This document shows, piece by piece, positions 42,835-52,371 of a stretch of DNA of 64,000 nucleotides. The position numbers were made by a program, and so were the translations under genes. The DNA is from Olsenella sp. An270 (GTDB lineage Bacteria > Actinomycetota > Coriobacteriia > Coriobacteriales > Atopobiaceae), in the NCBI RefSeq assembly GCF_002159735.1, contig NZ_NFJF01000004.1:145079-209078 (forward strand). The letters are read 5' to 3'. The notes below the pieces were generated by a model. It was not told the origin of the DNA and did not search any database. It was given only the letters and a program-made list of their open reading frames with translations. Positions within the stretch are counted from its first letter, which is position 1. The number at the start of each line of letters is the position of its first letter.

Positions 42835-44490
42835 CTACCCGGCGAGCCCGCCCACCACGCTCGCCAGCGCGATGACCACGCCTACGATGGACTCGCCGCC
42901 CAGGACGCCGGACGCCACCACGACGCCCTTCTCCTCGGCGTCGGCGACCCCGCGCGCCCTGCAGACGCGCTCGTAGACCCATCGCACGCCCGCGCCGAGC
43001 GCCGCGGTGAGCGACATGTAGAACGGCAGGTAGACGCCCAGGCCAAACATCATCGCGGGCAGCCCCGCCCAATAGAGCGCGACGCCGCCCAAAAGCCCGA
43101 TCACAAAGCCCGGGACGCTCGGGATGCCCGAGACCATCGTCGCCACCACGCTCGCCTGCGCGGAGACGAACATCTGCCCGGAGCCAAAGGCTCCCGGCCC
43201 GTACGCGGAGAACAGCGTGACCAGCACGGCGACGGCGACGACGGTGCCCAGCAGCGCACCGATGGCCTGGCCGACCCACATGGCGCGCGGGTTCGTGCCG
43301 ATGATCGCCCCGGTCTTGAAGTCGCTCATGACGTCGCCTGCCAGGCCGCACGCCACGGCCACCACGCCGGCCACGTAGAAGAGCTGCACCTGGCTCGCAT
43401 CGGAGAACGCGGCCACGGCCAGCAGCACGATGAGGCCGAAGATCTCCATCGGGTCGATGCCGGTCTGGCCCACGGACTGCGCGCTCATGATCGTGGTCAC
43501 GAAGGCGAGGACGACCACGGCCACCGCCACGACCGGCCCCAGCCCGAGCCCGATGCACACGAGCAGTGCCGCCGCGGCCACCATGAGGGCGAGCGTGCCC
43601 CGCTCGAGGCCGCTCCAGCCGGAGGTCGCGGCGCTGTCGCCCTCGTCACCCGAGCGCCTGCCGCGCAGCACGCGAGTCGCGTGCGGCAGGATGTCCTTCA
43701 GGACCACGCCCACGCCGGACCCCATCATGAGGCCCATGCCCAGGCTGGACACGATGCCCTGCGCCGTCGCCACGTCCCAGAGGCCCGCGGCGCTCCCGCC
43801 CACGATGATGCCGAAGTTGCCCACGAGCGCGCCGAGGAGCCAGAACGCCACCGCGACGCCGCCCACGAGAAAGCCCACCGAGAGCATCTGCGGGGAGTTG
43901 TAGATCGCGAAGCTCACCCCGGGGATGGGGAGCTGCGCCACGAGCGAGGGCATCCAGCCCAGCGCGTCGCGCGCGACGCACCACAGGCCGGCCAGGCCCA
44001 TCGACCCAAAGAGCCGCCTGCCGGTGACGCCGCCCGTCTTGGTGGCCATGAGGGTCTCGGCCGCCGCGGTGCCGATGGGGTACTCCAGGTCCGACTCGTC
44101 AATGAAGCGACGTCGGATCGCCGCGGTGCACACGAGGCCCAGTAGCGTGCCGGCGAGCGCCACGACGAGCATCTCCACCCAGCTCACCTCGTCGGCGAGG
44201 CCGAGCATCCAGATGCCGGGGATGGTGAACGCAAGACCTCCCGCCACCATGGAGCCCGCCGACATCACGATCTGCGTGACGTTGGCCTCGTTGAGGCTGC
44301 GGCGCCCGAAGGCTCGCAGCAGGAACAGCGCGACGATGGAGGTGAAGATGGTGGGCCACGGCAGCGCGCCCATCTTGAGGGCGGTGTAGACCGACGACGC
44401 CGTGATGATGACGCAGCCGACGCACCCGATGGCAACGCCAACGGGGCTCAGCTGCCCGCGCCACGAGGCGCGAGAGCCGTTCTCGCTCAT
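42835..44490 (-). CDS. OPT-family oligopeptide transporter
   Basis: The 551-residue protein has about 14 hydrophobic segments and OPT features such as LEYPIGTAAAETLMATKTGG, a SMGLAGLWCVARDALGWMPS loop and a FKTGAIIGTNPRAMWVGQAIGA block. Members couple uptake of oligopeptides or metal chelates to protons; the substrate is not predictable. AAGGAG 6 nt before the ATG. Convergent with the fructosamine kinase gene (9-bp gap), divergent from coaX. Confidence 0.9.
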   Translation of the reverse strand: MSENGSRASWRGQLSPVGVAIGCVGCVIITASSVYTALKMGALPWPTIFTSIVALFLLRAFGRRSLNEANVTQIVMSAGSMVAGGLAFTIPGIWMLGLADEVSWVEMLVVALAGTLLGLVCTAAIRRRFIDESDLEYPIGTAAAETLMATKTGGVTGRRLFGSMGLAGLWCVARDALGWMPSLVAQLPIPGVSFAIYNSPQMLSVGFLVGGVAVAFWLLGALVGNFGIIVGGSAAGLWDVATAQGIVSSLGMGLMMGSGVGVVLKDILPHATRVLRGRRSGDEGDSAATSGWSGLERGTLALMVAAAALLVCIGLGLGPVVAVAVVVLAFVTTIMSAQSVGQTGIDPMEIFGLIVLLAVAAFSDASQVQLFYVAGVVAVACGLAGDVMSDFKTGAIIGTNPRAMWVGQAIGALLGTVVAVAVLVTLFSAYGPGAFGSGQMFVSAQASVVATMVSGIPSVPGFVIGLLGGVALYWAGLPAMMFGLGVYLPFYMSLTAALGAGVRWVYERVCRARGVADAEEKGVVVASGVLGGESIVGVVIALASVVGGLAG

Positions 44491-44600
44491 ATGTGCTCCT
44501 TCGTATATCCGCTCCCCCGCGCGGGGAGTCGGGTTACGGCATGGACTGATACAGTATATAGAGAACGCGAGGGAAGGACCGCAGAGTTTCCGGAGGCTCC

Positions 44601-45386
44601 ATGAGTGACAGCGCCGAGAAGAACGTGCTCGTCGTCGACGTCGGCAACACCGTGACCAGGTTGGGTCTCTTCGACGGCACGGGTCTGACCGGAACCCTGA
44701 GCCTCACCACGCCCGAGCGCCTCACCGCAGACGAGGCCTGGCTCGCCCTCTCGGGAGCGCTCGGCTCCCTCGGTGTCGGGAGCGTCGACGGTACCATCCT
44801 CGGCTGCGTGGTCCCGCCCCTCTCCGACGTGTGGCGTGACGCCCTCTCCCGCGCCAGCGAGACGAGACCGCTCGTCGTGGGGCCCGGCCTCAGGACAGGC
44901 GTCCGCATGCGCTACGACGACCCCTCGGAGGTCGGGGCCGATCGCGTGGCGGACGTCGTCGCCGCGCGCGAGGCGCATGGCGCCCCCGTGGTGGTGGTCG
45001 ACCTTGGCACGACCACGAACTTCGAGGTCGTGGACGAGACCGGGGCGTTCGCGGGCGGCATCATCGCTCCCGGCGTCGCGCTCGGCGCGCGCTCCCTCAG
45101 CACGGCGGCGGCGCGCCTGCCCCTGATTGAGCTCCGAGCCCCCGCGACCGTGGTCGGCCGCAGCACCCGCGCCGCGATGGAGTCGGGCGTCGTGCTGGGG
45201 GAGGTTGCGCGCATCGACGGCCTGCTCGACGCGATCGCGGCCGAGACGGGCGTCGATGCCCCGGTTGTCCTGACCGGGGACGGAGCCGACGAGATGGCGT
45301 CCCTCCTGCGCCATGACGTGCAGGTCGACGACACGCTCACGCTGCGTGGGTTGTGGGCGCTCTGGCGGGCGAACCAGCGCCCCTAG
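44601..45386 (+). CDS. coaX: Type III pantothenate kinase
   Basis: The 261-residue product has the CoaX ATP site LVVDVGNTVTRLGLF, GADRVADVVAA, VVDLGTTTNFEVVDETGAFAGGIIAPGVALGARSL and the catalytic Asp in the first two motifs. It makes 4'-phosphopantothenate, the first step of CoA synthesis. GGAGG precedes the ATG. Single gene ahead of the pentose island. Confidence 0.95.
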   Translation: MSDSAEKNVLVVDVGNTVTRLGLFDGTGLTGTLSLTTPERLTADEAWLALSGALGSLGVGSVDGTILGCVVPPLSDVWRDALSRASETRPLVVGPGLRTGVRMRYDDPSEVGADRVADVVAAREAHGAPVVVVDLGTTTNFEVVDETGAFAGGIIAPGVALGARSLSTAAARLPLIELRAPATVVGRSTRAAMESGVVLGEVARIDGLLDAIAAETGVDAPVVLTGDGADEMASLLRHDVQVDDTLTLRGLWALWRANQRP

Positions 45387-45781
45387 GATGTAAACAAATC
45401 TAAACAACCACTCAAAATTTCGTTGAAAATCGTCTAAACGGTTACTAAACAATCCGCTTACAGGAGATTACAAACCGCTCGTCGGGTAGGGTGATGCCCG
45501 TCCGGAGGCAAGGCGTAAAACTGAACCAGTACAAAACTGAAGAGAGGAAAAGCGTTCCGCATCTGGGCCTGCGCGCTTTCCTGCCAAGGTACCAGTTAGA
45601 TACCTGTTGGAGGAAACGCTATCGTGGGGCCAGATATGTTTGACGGAAGCGGAACGAGAACGTCGACGCTCGTTCCCAAGAGGGCGTCACTGATTTAGGT
45701 AGTAAGTAAACATGAACAGATTGTTTACTTATGGTTTGTAGGCTGTCGTAAGACAGAGAAGTACAGGAAGGGGAATGGGAC
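45387..45781 (+). promoter_or_regulatory. 395-bp leader of sugar importer 1, with conserved blocks and operator
   Basis: Shares with the leader of importer 2 the block AAACAAATCTAAACAA (45393-45408) and, exactly 57 bp later, ACAAT-CGCTTACAG (45450-45464). Near the gene, AAGTAAACA (45704-45712) and TGTTTACTT (45722-45730) are perfect arms with a 9-bp spacer, as in importer 2. Between these are stems such as GGAACGAG/CTCGTTCC (45651-45676). No coding sequence was seen. The sequence between the blocks does not align well between the two leaders. Confidence 0.65.
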
Positions 45782-46786
45782 ATGATCTCGAGAAGGAACT
45801 TTCTGAAGGGCGCCGGCCTCGCCGGTGGCACGCTCGCTCTCGTCGGCTGCGGCGGTGGCGGCGGTGCCGCGACCACCGATGACACCACCACCGATGAGGC
45901 CAGTGGCGAGCTCATCTCCGTCGGCATCATCAACAACGACCCGAACGAGTCCGGCTACCGCACCGCCAACGACAAGGACATGAAGGAGACCTTCACTGAG
46001 GAGAACGGCTTCGCCGCCGAGTTCGCCTACAGCATGAAGAACGAGGAGCAGATCGCCTCCGCGCAGCAGTTCATCCAGAACGGCGTGAAGTACCTGCTCG
46101 TCTCCGCCGCCGACACCGCCGGCTGGGACACCCCGCTCCAGGACGCCCTGGACGCCGGCACCCAGACGATCCTCTTCGACCGCGTCGTCGACGCCCCCGA
46201 GGACCTCTACGTGGCCGCCGTCGTCTCCGACATGGACGCCGAGGGCCAGACCGCCGTTGACTGGCTGACCGACCAGGCCCTGCCCGAGTACAACATCATC
46301 CACATCCAGGGCGTCATGGGCTCCGCCGCCCAGGTCGGCCGCACCGGCGCTCTCGACGAGGCCGTCGCCGCCAACGGCTGGAACCTCGTCGTCCAGCAGA
46401 CCGCCGACTGGAACGCTGAGACCGCCCAGCAGATCACCCAGTCCGTGATCGACTCCGGCCAGTCCTTCAACGTCATCTACGCCGAGAACGACGACATGGC
46501 CAAGGGCGCCGTGGCCGCTCTCGACGCCGCTGGCATCACCCACGGCAAGGACGGCGACGTCATCATCATGGGCTTCGACCACAACACCTGGGCCCTCGAG
46601 GAGGTTATGGCCGGCCGCTGGAACTACGACGGCCAGTGCAACCCCTACCAGGCCTCCACGATCCTCGACATCATCAACAAGCTCGAGGCCGGTGAGGAAG
46701 TCACCGAGAAGACCGTCATCATGGAGGAGGGCTACGCCGACTGCGACACCATCACCCAGGAGTACATCGACGAGAACGGCATCTAA
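45782..46786 (+). CDS. Sugar ABC importer 1 receptor (YtfQ-like lipoprotein)
   Basis: The 334-residue product has a twin-arginine-like lipoprotein leader (SRRNFLKGAGLAGGTLALVGC, Cys23 region) and a type I periplasmic-binding fold: VGIINNDPNESGYR, EEQIASAQQFIQNGVKYLLVSAADTAGW, HIQGVMGSAAQVGR and VIYAENDDMAKGAVAAL. It is closest to the galactofuranose receptor YtfQ and fits arabino- or galacto-furanose sugars. First gene of a receptor-ATPase-permease-permease operon. Confidence 0.9.
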   Translation: MISRRNFLKGAGLAGGTLALVGCGGGGGAATTDDTTTDEASGELISVGIINNDPNESGYRTANDKDMKETFTEENGFAAEFAYSMKNEEQIASAQQFIQNGVKYLLVSAADTAGWDTPLQDALDAGTQTILFDRVVDAPEDLYVAAVVSDMDAEGQTAVDWLTDQALPEYNIIHIQGVMGSAAQVGRTGALDEAVAANGWNLVVQQTADWNAETAQQITQSVIDSGQSFNVIYAENDDMAKGAVAALDAAGITHGKDGDVIIMGFDHNTWALEEVMAGRWNYDGQCNPYQASTILDIINKLEAGEEVTEKTVIMEEGYADCDTITQEYIDENGI

Positions 46787-46823
46787 GCCCAGTCGATAGC
46801 CTCATGGCTGATTGATCGCTCGA

Positions 46824-46864
46824 GGGGGCACGGCGCGACCGGGGTAACGTCGGGCCGCGCCCCC
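46824..46864 (+). terminator. Stem-loop between receptor and ATPase genes of importer 1
   Basis: GGGGGC (46824-46829) pairs with GCCCCC (46859-46864), with further pairing inside (GGC/GCC, CGAC/GTCG). No T-run, so it more likely stabilises the receptor mRNA or partly attenuates the operon. Confidence 0.6.
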
Positions 46865-46891
46865 TTCCATTGACAAGGAGGTGAACTACCG

Positions 46892-48409
46892 GTGAACGAG
46901 AACCATCTCGTTGAGATGCGCGGCATCTGCAAGTACTTCCCTGGCGTGAAGGCACTGCAGAACGTCGACTTCACGCTCCGTCCGGGCGAGGTCCACGCCC
47001 TCATGGGCGAGAACGGCGCGGGCAAGTCCACGCTGATCAAGGTTCTGACCGGCGTTTACGAGAAGGACGGCGGCGACATCTACCTCCAGGGTAACGACGG
47101 CGCCGTCTCCATCCGCTCGCCGCAGGATGCCCAGGACCTGGGCATCGCCACGGTGTATCAGGAGATCACGCTCTGCCCCAACCTCACGGTGGCGGAGAAC
47201 ATGTACATCGGCCGCGGCCACAAGAAGACCGAGAACTGGAAGAAGATGTACGCCGACGCGGACGCCATTCTCCAGAACCTCGGCATCCCCGTCAGCGCCA
47301 AGCAGCAGCTCGGCAGCTGCTCGATCGCCATGCAGCAGATGGTGGCCATCGCGCGCGCGGTGGACATGGACTGCAAGGTCCTCATCCTCGACGAGCCCAC
47401 CTCGTCGCTCGACGAGTCCGAGGTCGAGAAGCTCTTCGGCATGATGCGCCAGCTCAAGGACCGCGGCGTCGGCATCATCTTCGTCACGCACTTCCTCGAC
47501 CAGGTCTATGAGATCTGCGACCGCATCACGGTCATGCGCGACGGCCAGCTCGTCGGCGAGTACGAGATCGAGAAGATGCCGCGCGTCGACCTCGTCGCCG
47601 CCATGCTCGGCAAGCAGATGGACGACATGGCCGACATCAAGGGCGACTACACGACCTACTCCGGCGACGACGCCGACGAGCTCGTCTACGAGGCCGAGGG
47701 CCTCAAGAGCAACACGGCCGTCTACCCCTTCGACTTCCACATCAAGAAGGGCGAGGTCACGGGCTTCACGGGTCTTCTCGGCTCCGGTCGCTCCGAGTGC
47801 GTGCGCGCCATCTTTGGCGCCGACCACGTCACCGGCGGCAAGGTCAAGAAGACCGGCAAGGACGTCAAGATCTCCAAGCCACTCGACGCCATGAAGAACG
47901 GCATTGCCTACCTGCCCGAGGACCGCAAGGGCGACGGCATCATCGGCGACCTCTCGGTGCGCGAGAACATCATCCTCGCCGCCCAGGTGCTCCGCGGCTT
48001 CCTGAAGCCCTTCTCCAAGGCCGAGACCTACAAGATCGCTGACGAGTACATCAAGCTCCTCGACATCAAGACGGCCTCCGCCGACACGCCGATCGCGTCG
48101 CTGTCCGGCGGCAACCAGCAGAAGGTCATCCTGGCACGCTGGCTCTTCACGCACCCGGACTACCTGATTCTCGACGAGCCCACGCGCGGCATCGACATCG
48201 GCACCAAGGTCGACATCCAGAAGCTGGTGCTCCAGCTCGCCTCCGAGGGCATGAGCGTCACGTTCATCTCCTCCGAGCTCGACGAGATGATCCGCACCTG
48301 CTCGCGCCTCGTCGTCATGCGTGACCGTCACGTCGTCGGCGAGCTCTCGGGCTCCGACCTCAACCAGAACAAGATCATGAGCACCATCGCGGGAGGTGAG
48401 GCAAAGTGA
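46892..48409 (+). CDS. Sugar ABC importer 1 double ATPase
   Basis: The 505-residue ATPase has two ABC halves. The first has Walker A GENGAGKST, Walker B LILDEPTSSLD; the second has a degenerate Walker A (GLLGSGRSE), signature LSGGNQQK and Walker B LILDEPTRGIDIG, the usual state in the RbsA/MglA/YtfR family. It powers import of the receptor's sugar. The GTG start follows AAGGAGG. Confidence 0.93.
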   Translation: MNENHLVEMRGICKYFPGVKALQNVDFTLRPGEVHALMGENGAGKSTLIKVLTGVYEKDGGDIYLQGNDGAVSIRSPQDAQDLGIATVYQEITLCPNLTVAENMYIGRGHKKTENWKKMYADADAILQNLGIPVSAKQQLGSCSIAMQQMVAIARAVDMDCKVLILDEPTSSLDESEVEKLFGMMRQLKDRGVGIIFVTHFLDQVYEICDRITVMRDGQLVGEYEIEKMPRVDLVAAMLGKQMDDMADIKGDYTTYSGDDADELVYEAEGLKSNTAVYPFDFHIKKGEVTGFTGLLGSGRSECVRAIFGADHVTGGKVKKTGKDVKISKPLDAMKNGIAYLPEDRKGDGIIGDLSVRENIILAAQVLRGFLKPFSKAETYKIADEYIKLLDIKTASADTPIASLSGGNQQKVILARWLFTHPDYLILDEPTRGIDIGTKVDIQKLVLQLASEGMSVTFISSELDEMIRTCSRLVVMRDRHVVGELSGSDLNQNKIMSTIAGGEAK

Positions 48410-49506
48410 CGATCGAGAAGAACCAGGACGACAACTTCTTCAAGAAGCTTCTTCACAGCCAGATGATCATCCCGATCGCGGCGCTTCTCGCGCTTGTCGT
48501 GTTCAACCTCATTGCCGACCCGTCGTTCTTCGCCATTTCCATGGGTCAGGACAGCACGGGCAACCCGGTCCTCTCGGGCCAGCTGATCTCCATCCTGAAC
48601 AACGGCTCCGAGCTCGCCATCCTGGCCATTGGCATGACGCTGGTCACGGCGGCCACCGGCGGACAGGACATCTCCGTGGGCGCCACGATCGCCGTTGCCG
48701 GCTCGGCCATGCTCGCCGTGCTCTGCGGCGGCAACATGCGCCCCGAGGTGGTCACGACCCCGTTCATCGTGGCCTTCATCGTGGGCGTGCTCGTCGCCAT
48801 GCTCTGCGGCGCGTTCAACGGCGTCATGGTCGCCGTCTTCAAGGTCCAGCCGATGGTCGCCACGCTGATCCTCTACACGGCCGGCCGCTCCATCGCCGCC
48901 TGGATCAACAACAACGCGCTGCCGATCATCCCCACCAACTCGGGCTTTGGCATCTTCGGCGGGTTCATCCCGGGCATCCCCATCCCCACGCCGGTCTTCA
49001 TCGCCGCCGCGTGCATCGTGGTGATCTTCCTCGTGCTCAAGTTCACGAGCCTGGGCCTCTACGTCCAGTCCGTGGGCATCAACGAGCGCGCCGCCCGCCT
49101 GAACGGCCTTAACCCCACGTTCATCAAGTGGCTGACCTTCGTCATCCTCGGCGTGTGCGTGGCCGTGGCCGCCCTCATCAAGGTGAGCCGCATCTCCACG
49201 ATCAACTACCAGACGATCGCGGCCGACATCGAGATGGACGCCATCCTCGCCGTCGCCCTGGGCGGCAACGCGCTCTCCGGCGGCAAGTTCAACATGGGCT
49301 CCTCCATCCTCGGCGCCTACGTCATCCAGTTCCTCACCACCACGCTCTACAAGTTCAACGTCGCCTCCGCCGCCCTTCCGGCGTACAAGGCCGTCGTCGT
49401 CATCCTGCTCGTGGTGCTGAGCGCGCCGATCGTGCGCAACAAGCTCTCCGCGCTCTGGAAGAAGATCCGTAGTCCCAAGCAGACCGAAGTGGAGGTGGCA
49501 AAGTAA
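48406..49506 (+). CDS. Sugar ABC importer 1 permease, first subunit (YtfT-like)
   Basis: The 366-residue permease has about ten hydrophobic segments and the BPD_transp_2 features ELAILAIGMTLVTAATGGQDISVGA and SVGINERAARLNGLNPTFIKW. The GTG start overlaps the ATPase stop (GTGA), so translation is coupled. Confidence 0.92.
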   Translation: MTIEKNQDDNFFKKLLHSQMIIPIAALLALVVFNLIADPSFFAISMGQDSTGNPVLSGQLISILNNGSELAILAIGMTLVTAATGGQDISVGATIAVAGSAMLAVLCGGNMRPEVVTTPFIVAFIVGVLVAMLCGAFNGVMVAVFKVQPMVATLILYTAGRSIAAWINNNALPIIPTNSGFGIFGGFIPGIPIPTPVFIAAACIVVIFLVLKFTSLGLYVQSVGINERAARLNGLNPTFIKWLTFVILGVCVAVAALIKVSRISTINYQTIAADIEMDAILAVALGGNALSGGKFNMGSSILGAYVIQFLTTTLYKFNVASAALPAYKAVVVILLVVLSAPIVRNKLSALWKKIRSPKQTEVEVAK

Positions 49507-49507
49507 G

Positions 49508-50539
49508 ATGGCAGAGCTCAAGAAGGCTGTTGGTAAGCGCAGCATCACGGACACCAACCTCCTGCTTACCATCACGATCGTCGTCTTCGCCGCCATGTAC
49601 CTCTTCGCCATGTTCGGCCTCGGCCGCGGCTTCCTGAGGTGGCAGACGTTCTTCAACATCCTCAACACCAACGCGTCGCTGATCATCACGGCCATCGGCC
49701 TGTCGCTCGTCATGATCTGCGGCAGCATCGACATCTCCGTCGGCGGCGTCGTGGGCCTCGTGACCATGTGCTGCGCCGTCAACCTCGACTACATGGGCGG
49801 GGACCCCATGACCGCGCTGCTCATCTCGTTGGGCATCGGCCTCGCGTTTGGCGTGGTCCAGGGCTTCCTGGTGGCGTACCTGGAAATTCAGCCGTTCATC
49901 GTCACGCTCGCCGGCATGTTCTTCGCCCGCGGCCTGACCACGATCATCCACGCCGAGCCCTTCAACGTCGAGAACGCCGCGTTCCTCGCGCTCAAGGACA
50001 CCCGCATCACGATTCCGTTCCTGGGGTCGCTCAACAACTCCGGCAACTTCACGCCGGCCTACATTGAGATTGGCGTCGCCGTGGCGCTCGCCCTCGTGGT
50101 CCTGGCCTTCGTGATGCTGCGCTGGACGAGCCTGGGCCGCAGCTTCTACGCCCTCGGCGGCAACCGCCAGAGCGCCCTCATGCTCGGCATCAACACCAAG
50201 CGCTCGCTGTTCCTCGCGCACCTCATCAGCGGCGTCCTGGCCGGCATTGCCGGGTACGTCTACATCATGCACTCCGCCTCCGGCGCCGTCACCAACGCCG
50301 ACGGTATGGAGATGAACGCCATCGCGGCGTCCATCATCGGCGGCACGATGCTCTCCGGCGGCGTGGGCAACATCATCGGCACGTTCTTCGGCGTCCTGTC
50401 CCTGGGCACCATCCAGAACATCGTCTCCTCCGCCGGCTTCTCCGACGCGTGGTGGGCAAAGATCACGGTCGCCGCGATGATCTGCCTGTTCCTGGTCATC
50501 CAGAGCGTCGTCCTAGCGCGCAAGAAGCAGGTCGAGTGA
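49508..50539 (+). CDS. Sugar ABC importer 1 permease, second subunit (YjfF-like)
   Basis: The 343-residue permease shows AIGLSLVMICGSIDISVGGVVGL and FYALGGNRQSALMLGINTKRSLFL, the second-subunit pattern of YtfT/YjfF systems. Starts 1 bp after the previous stop. A strong terminator follows (50606-50638). Confidence 0.92.
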   Translation: MAELKKAVGKRSITDTNLLLTITIVVFAAMYLFAMFGLGRGFLRWQTFFNILNTNASLIITAIGLSLVMICGSIDISVGGVVGLVTMCCAVNLDYMGGDPMTALLISLGIGLAFGVVQGFLVAYLEIQPFIVTLAGMFFARGLTTIIHAEPFNVENAAFLALKDTRITIPFLGSLNNSGNFTPAYIEIGVAVALALVVLAFVMLRWTSLGRSFYALGGNRQSALMLGINTKRSLFLAHLISGVLAGIAGYVYIMHSASGAVTNADGMEMNAIAASIIGGTMLSGGVGNIIGTFFGVLSLGTIQNIVSSAGFSDAWWAKITVAAMICLFLVIQSVVLARKKQVE

Positions 50540-50605
50540 CCTCTTCCAACCAGGTTCCCTGTGGGGAGCCCGTCCTGAGCGGGCTTCCTGCGTTCCCTCC
50601 CCGTG

Positions 50606-50638
50606 CCCCGTTCCCCCGAGAGGGGGGACGGGGTTTCT
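50606..50638 (+). terminator. Terminator of sugar importer 1 operon
   Basis: CCCCGTTCCCCC pairs with GGGGGGACGGGG (one wobble or mismatch) around a GAGA loop and is followed by TTTCTCT. Confidence 0.78.
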
Positions 50639-51072
50639 CTATGCGCGGCAGGCGACAAGGGCGATGGAACTAAACAAATCTAAACAAATCGCAAAATCGT
50701 CCCGATATTTTGCATAAACGTATTGCTGACAATACGCTTACAGACCGAACCGTACCGTTTGCGGGCAAACTTACATAAAAAGCAGCTCACGAATAGTAAA
50801 ACAGTATCCAGAGGCGGTTGCGCCAGGCGCTGAGCGTGGCGCGAGACCGTCAAAACGATTTCAAAAGAAGGTCTACCGGCTGTTTTCTTAGAGAATTGGA
50901 GAACCGACCCGAGTCCGATACCCAGAAGGTGGAGGTAGAGGGGCATATACCGGGAACTGACCCCACTGAGCCCACGCAGATGGTTTGTAAGTGAGTAAAC
51001 GTAAAATAAACGTTTACTTTGTGTTTGTAAGCAAGGCAGGAAGCAGGGTTTCCGAGAAGAAGGGAAAGGAAC
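50639..51072 (+). promoter_or_regulatory. Leader of sugar importer 2, with conserved blocks and operator
   Basis: AAACAAATCTAAACAA (50672-50687) and ACAATACGCTTACAG (50729-50743) repeat the blocks before importer 1 with the same 57-bp offset. AGTAAACG (50994-51001) and CGTTTACT (51011-51018) are perfect arms with a 9-bp spacer, 55 bp before the start codon. The intervening 250 bp contains no gene I can support. Confidence 0.65.
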
Positions 51073-52278
51073 ATGAGCATCTCGAGAAGGAACTTCCTGA
51101 AGTACGCCGGCCTGATGGGCGGCACCGCTGGCGCGTTCGGCCTCGCCGGCTGCGACAACGGCGGTGGCGGCGGCGCCGAGGGCGGCGACGGCGGCGAGAA
51201 GATCAAGATCGGCGTCTCCATCTGGAGCTCCACCGACGCTCTTGGCTCGCTGTCCAAGGCCATCCTCGACAAGGCCGCTGGCATCCTGGGCGTCGAGCTC
51301 TCCTACGTCGACCAGGGCCACGTCTCCGAGCAGGTCACGGCCTCCATCGAGACCCTGTGCGCCGCCGGCTGCCAGGGCATCATCGTCTGCAACTCCGCCG
51401 ACTCCGAGATGCAGGCCTGCATCTCCACCTGCGACCAGAACCAGGTCTACCTCGCCCAGTTCTATCGCATCATCAACGAGGAGAACAGCCCCGAGGTCTA
51501 CGCCACCGCGCAGAACTCCCAGTACTACGTCGGCGCCGTCCACGAGGACGAGGTCGGCAACGGCGAGAAGCTCATCGAGCTGCTCACCATGGACAACCCC
51601 GACGCCTTCGAGGGCATCCAGAAGGGCGCCCGCAACATCTGCCTCGAGGGTTGGACCGTCGGCGACGCCACGTTCCAGCAGCGCTGGACCGGCTACCAGA
51701 ACGGCGTCAAGGCCTGGAACGACGCTCACCCCGATGACCCCGTGACCATGACCGACCCGGTCTACGCCAACACCTCCTCCTCCGAGGGCGCCAAGGTCAC
51801 CCAGCAGTTCGTCAACAACTATCCCGACATGGACGCCCTGATCGTCGCCGGCGGCGGCGGCGACCCGCTCGTGGGCTCCATCGGCCAGCTCGCCAACATG
51901 GGCCTCACCGGCACCATCCGCGTCGCCTCCACCGACTTCCTCGAGGACCTCAAGGAGCAGCTCGAGACCGGCGGTATGTACGCTGAGTCCGGCGGCCACT
52001 TCTGCGACCCGCTCTACGCGCTCCTTCTCGTCTACAACGCCGTCCGCCAGAAGGAGGGCTTCGTCCCCGAGCAGGGCGACTTCGGCAAGGACATCCAGTT
52101 CCCGTACGTCTTCGTGTCCTCCGTGGCCGAGTACGAGAACTACGAGAAGTACTTCGTCGACGACGACCCGTACAACGACGAGGAGATCGCCGAGCTCGCC
52201 GAGATGAGCTTCGATGACCTCAACGCTGCCGCGACCTCGCTCTCCATCGACGACGTTATGCAGCGCCACAGCGCCTAG
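51073..52278 (+). CDS. Sugar ABC importer 2 receptor lipoprotein
   Basis: The 401-residue product has an SRRNFLKY leader with lipobox LAGC, a Gly/Asp linker and a type I periplasmic-binding fold (IGVSIWSSTDALGSLSKAILDKAAG, IETLCAAGCQGIIVCNSADSEM, DALIVAGGGGDPLVGSIGQLANMG). It is longer than usual for this fold and differs clearly from the importer 1 receptor, so it probably binds another sugar or oligosaccharide. Confidence 0.88.
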   Translation: MSISRRNFLKYAGLMGGTAGAFGLAGCDNGGGGGAEGGDGGEKIKIGVSIWSSTDALGSLSKAILDKAAGILGVELSYVDQGHVSEQVTASIETLCAAGCQGIIVCNSADSEMQACISTCDQNQVYLAQFYRIINEENSPEVYATAQNSQYYVGAVHEDEVGNGEKLIELLTMDNPDAFEGIQKGARNICLEGWTVGDATFQQRWTGYQNGVKAWNDAHPDDPVTMTDPVYANTSSSEGAKVTQQFVNNYPDMDALIVAGGGGDPLVGSIGQLANMGLTGTIRVASTDFLEDLKEQLETGGMYAESGGHFCDPLYALLLVYNAVRQKEGFVPEQGDFGKDIQFPYVFVSSVAEYENYEKYFVDDDPYNDEEIAELAEMSFDDLNAAATSLSIDDVMQRHSA

Positions 52279-52302
52279 CGCTAGTTCCGTCTGTCCTGGA
52301 CC

Positions 52303-52338
52303 GGGGGCAAGTTCACGCACTTGGACTTGCCCCCTTTT
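52303..52338 (+). terminator. Terminator-like stem-loop after the importer 2 receptor gene
   Basis: GGGGGCAAGT (52303-52312) pairs with ACTTGCCCCC (52325-52334), followed by TTTT. As the permease gene follows 34 bp later without an obvious promoter, it probably acts as a partial terminator that keeps receptor output high. Confidence 0.75.
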
Positions 52339-52371
52339 CCAGGTTTCCATCACCATTGGAAGGAGAGGTGT

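Noticed and set aside
45387..45781. Known riboswitch in the importer 1 leader
   Set aside because: Hairpins are present but no conserved riboswitch core could be recognised, and most of the sequence is not shared with the importer 2 leader.
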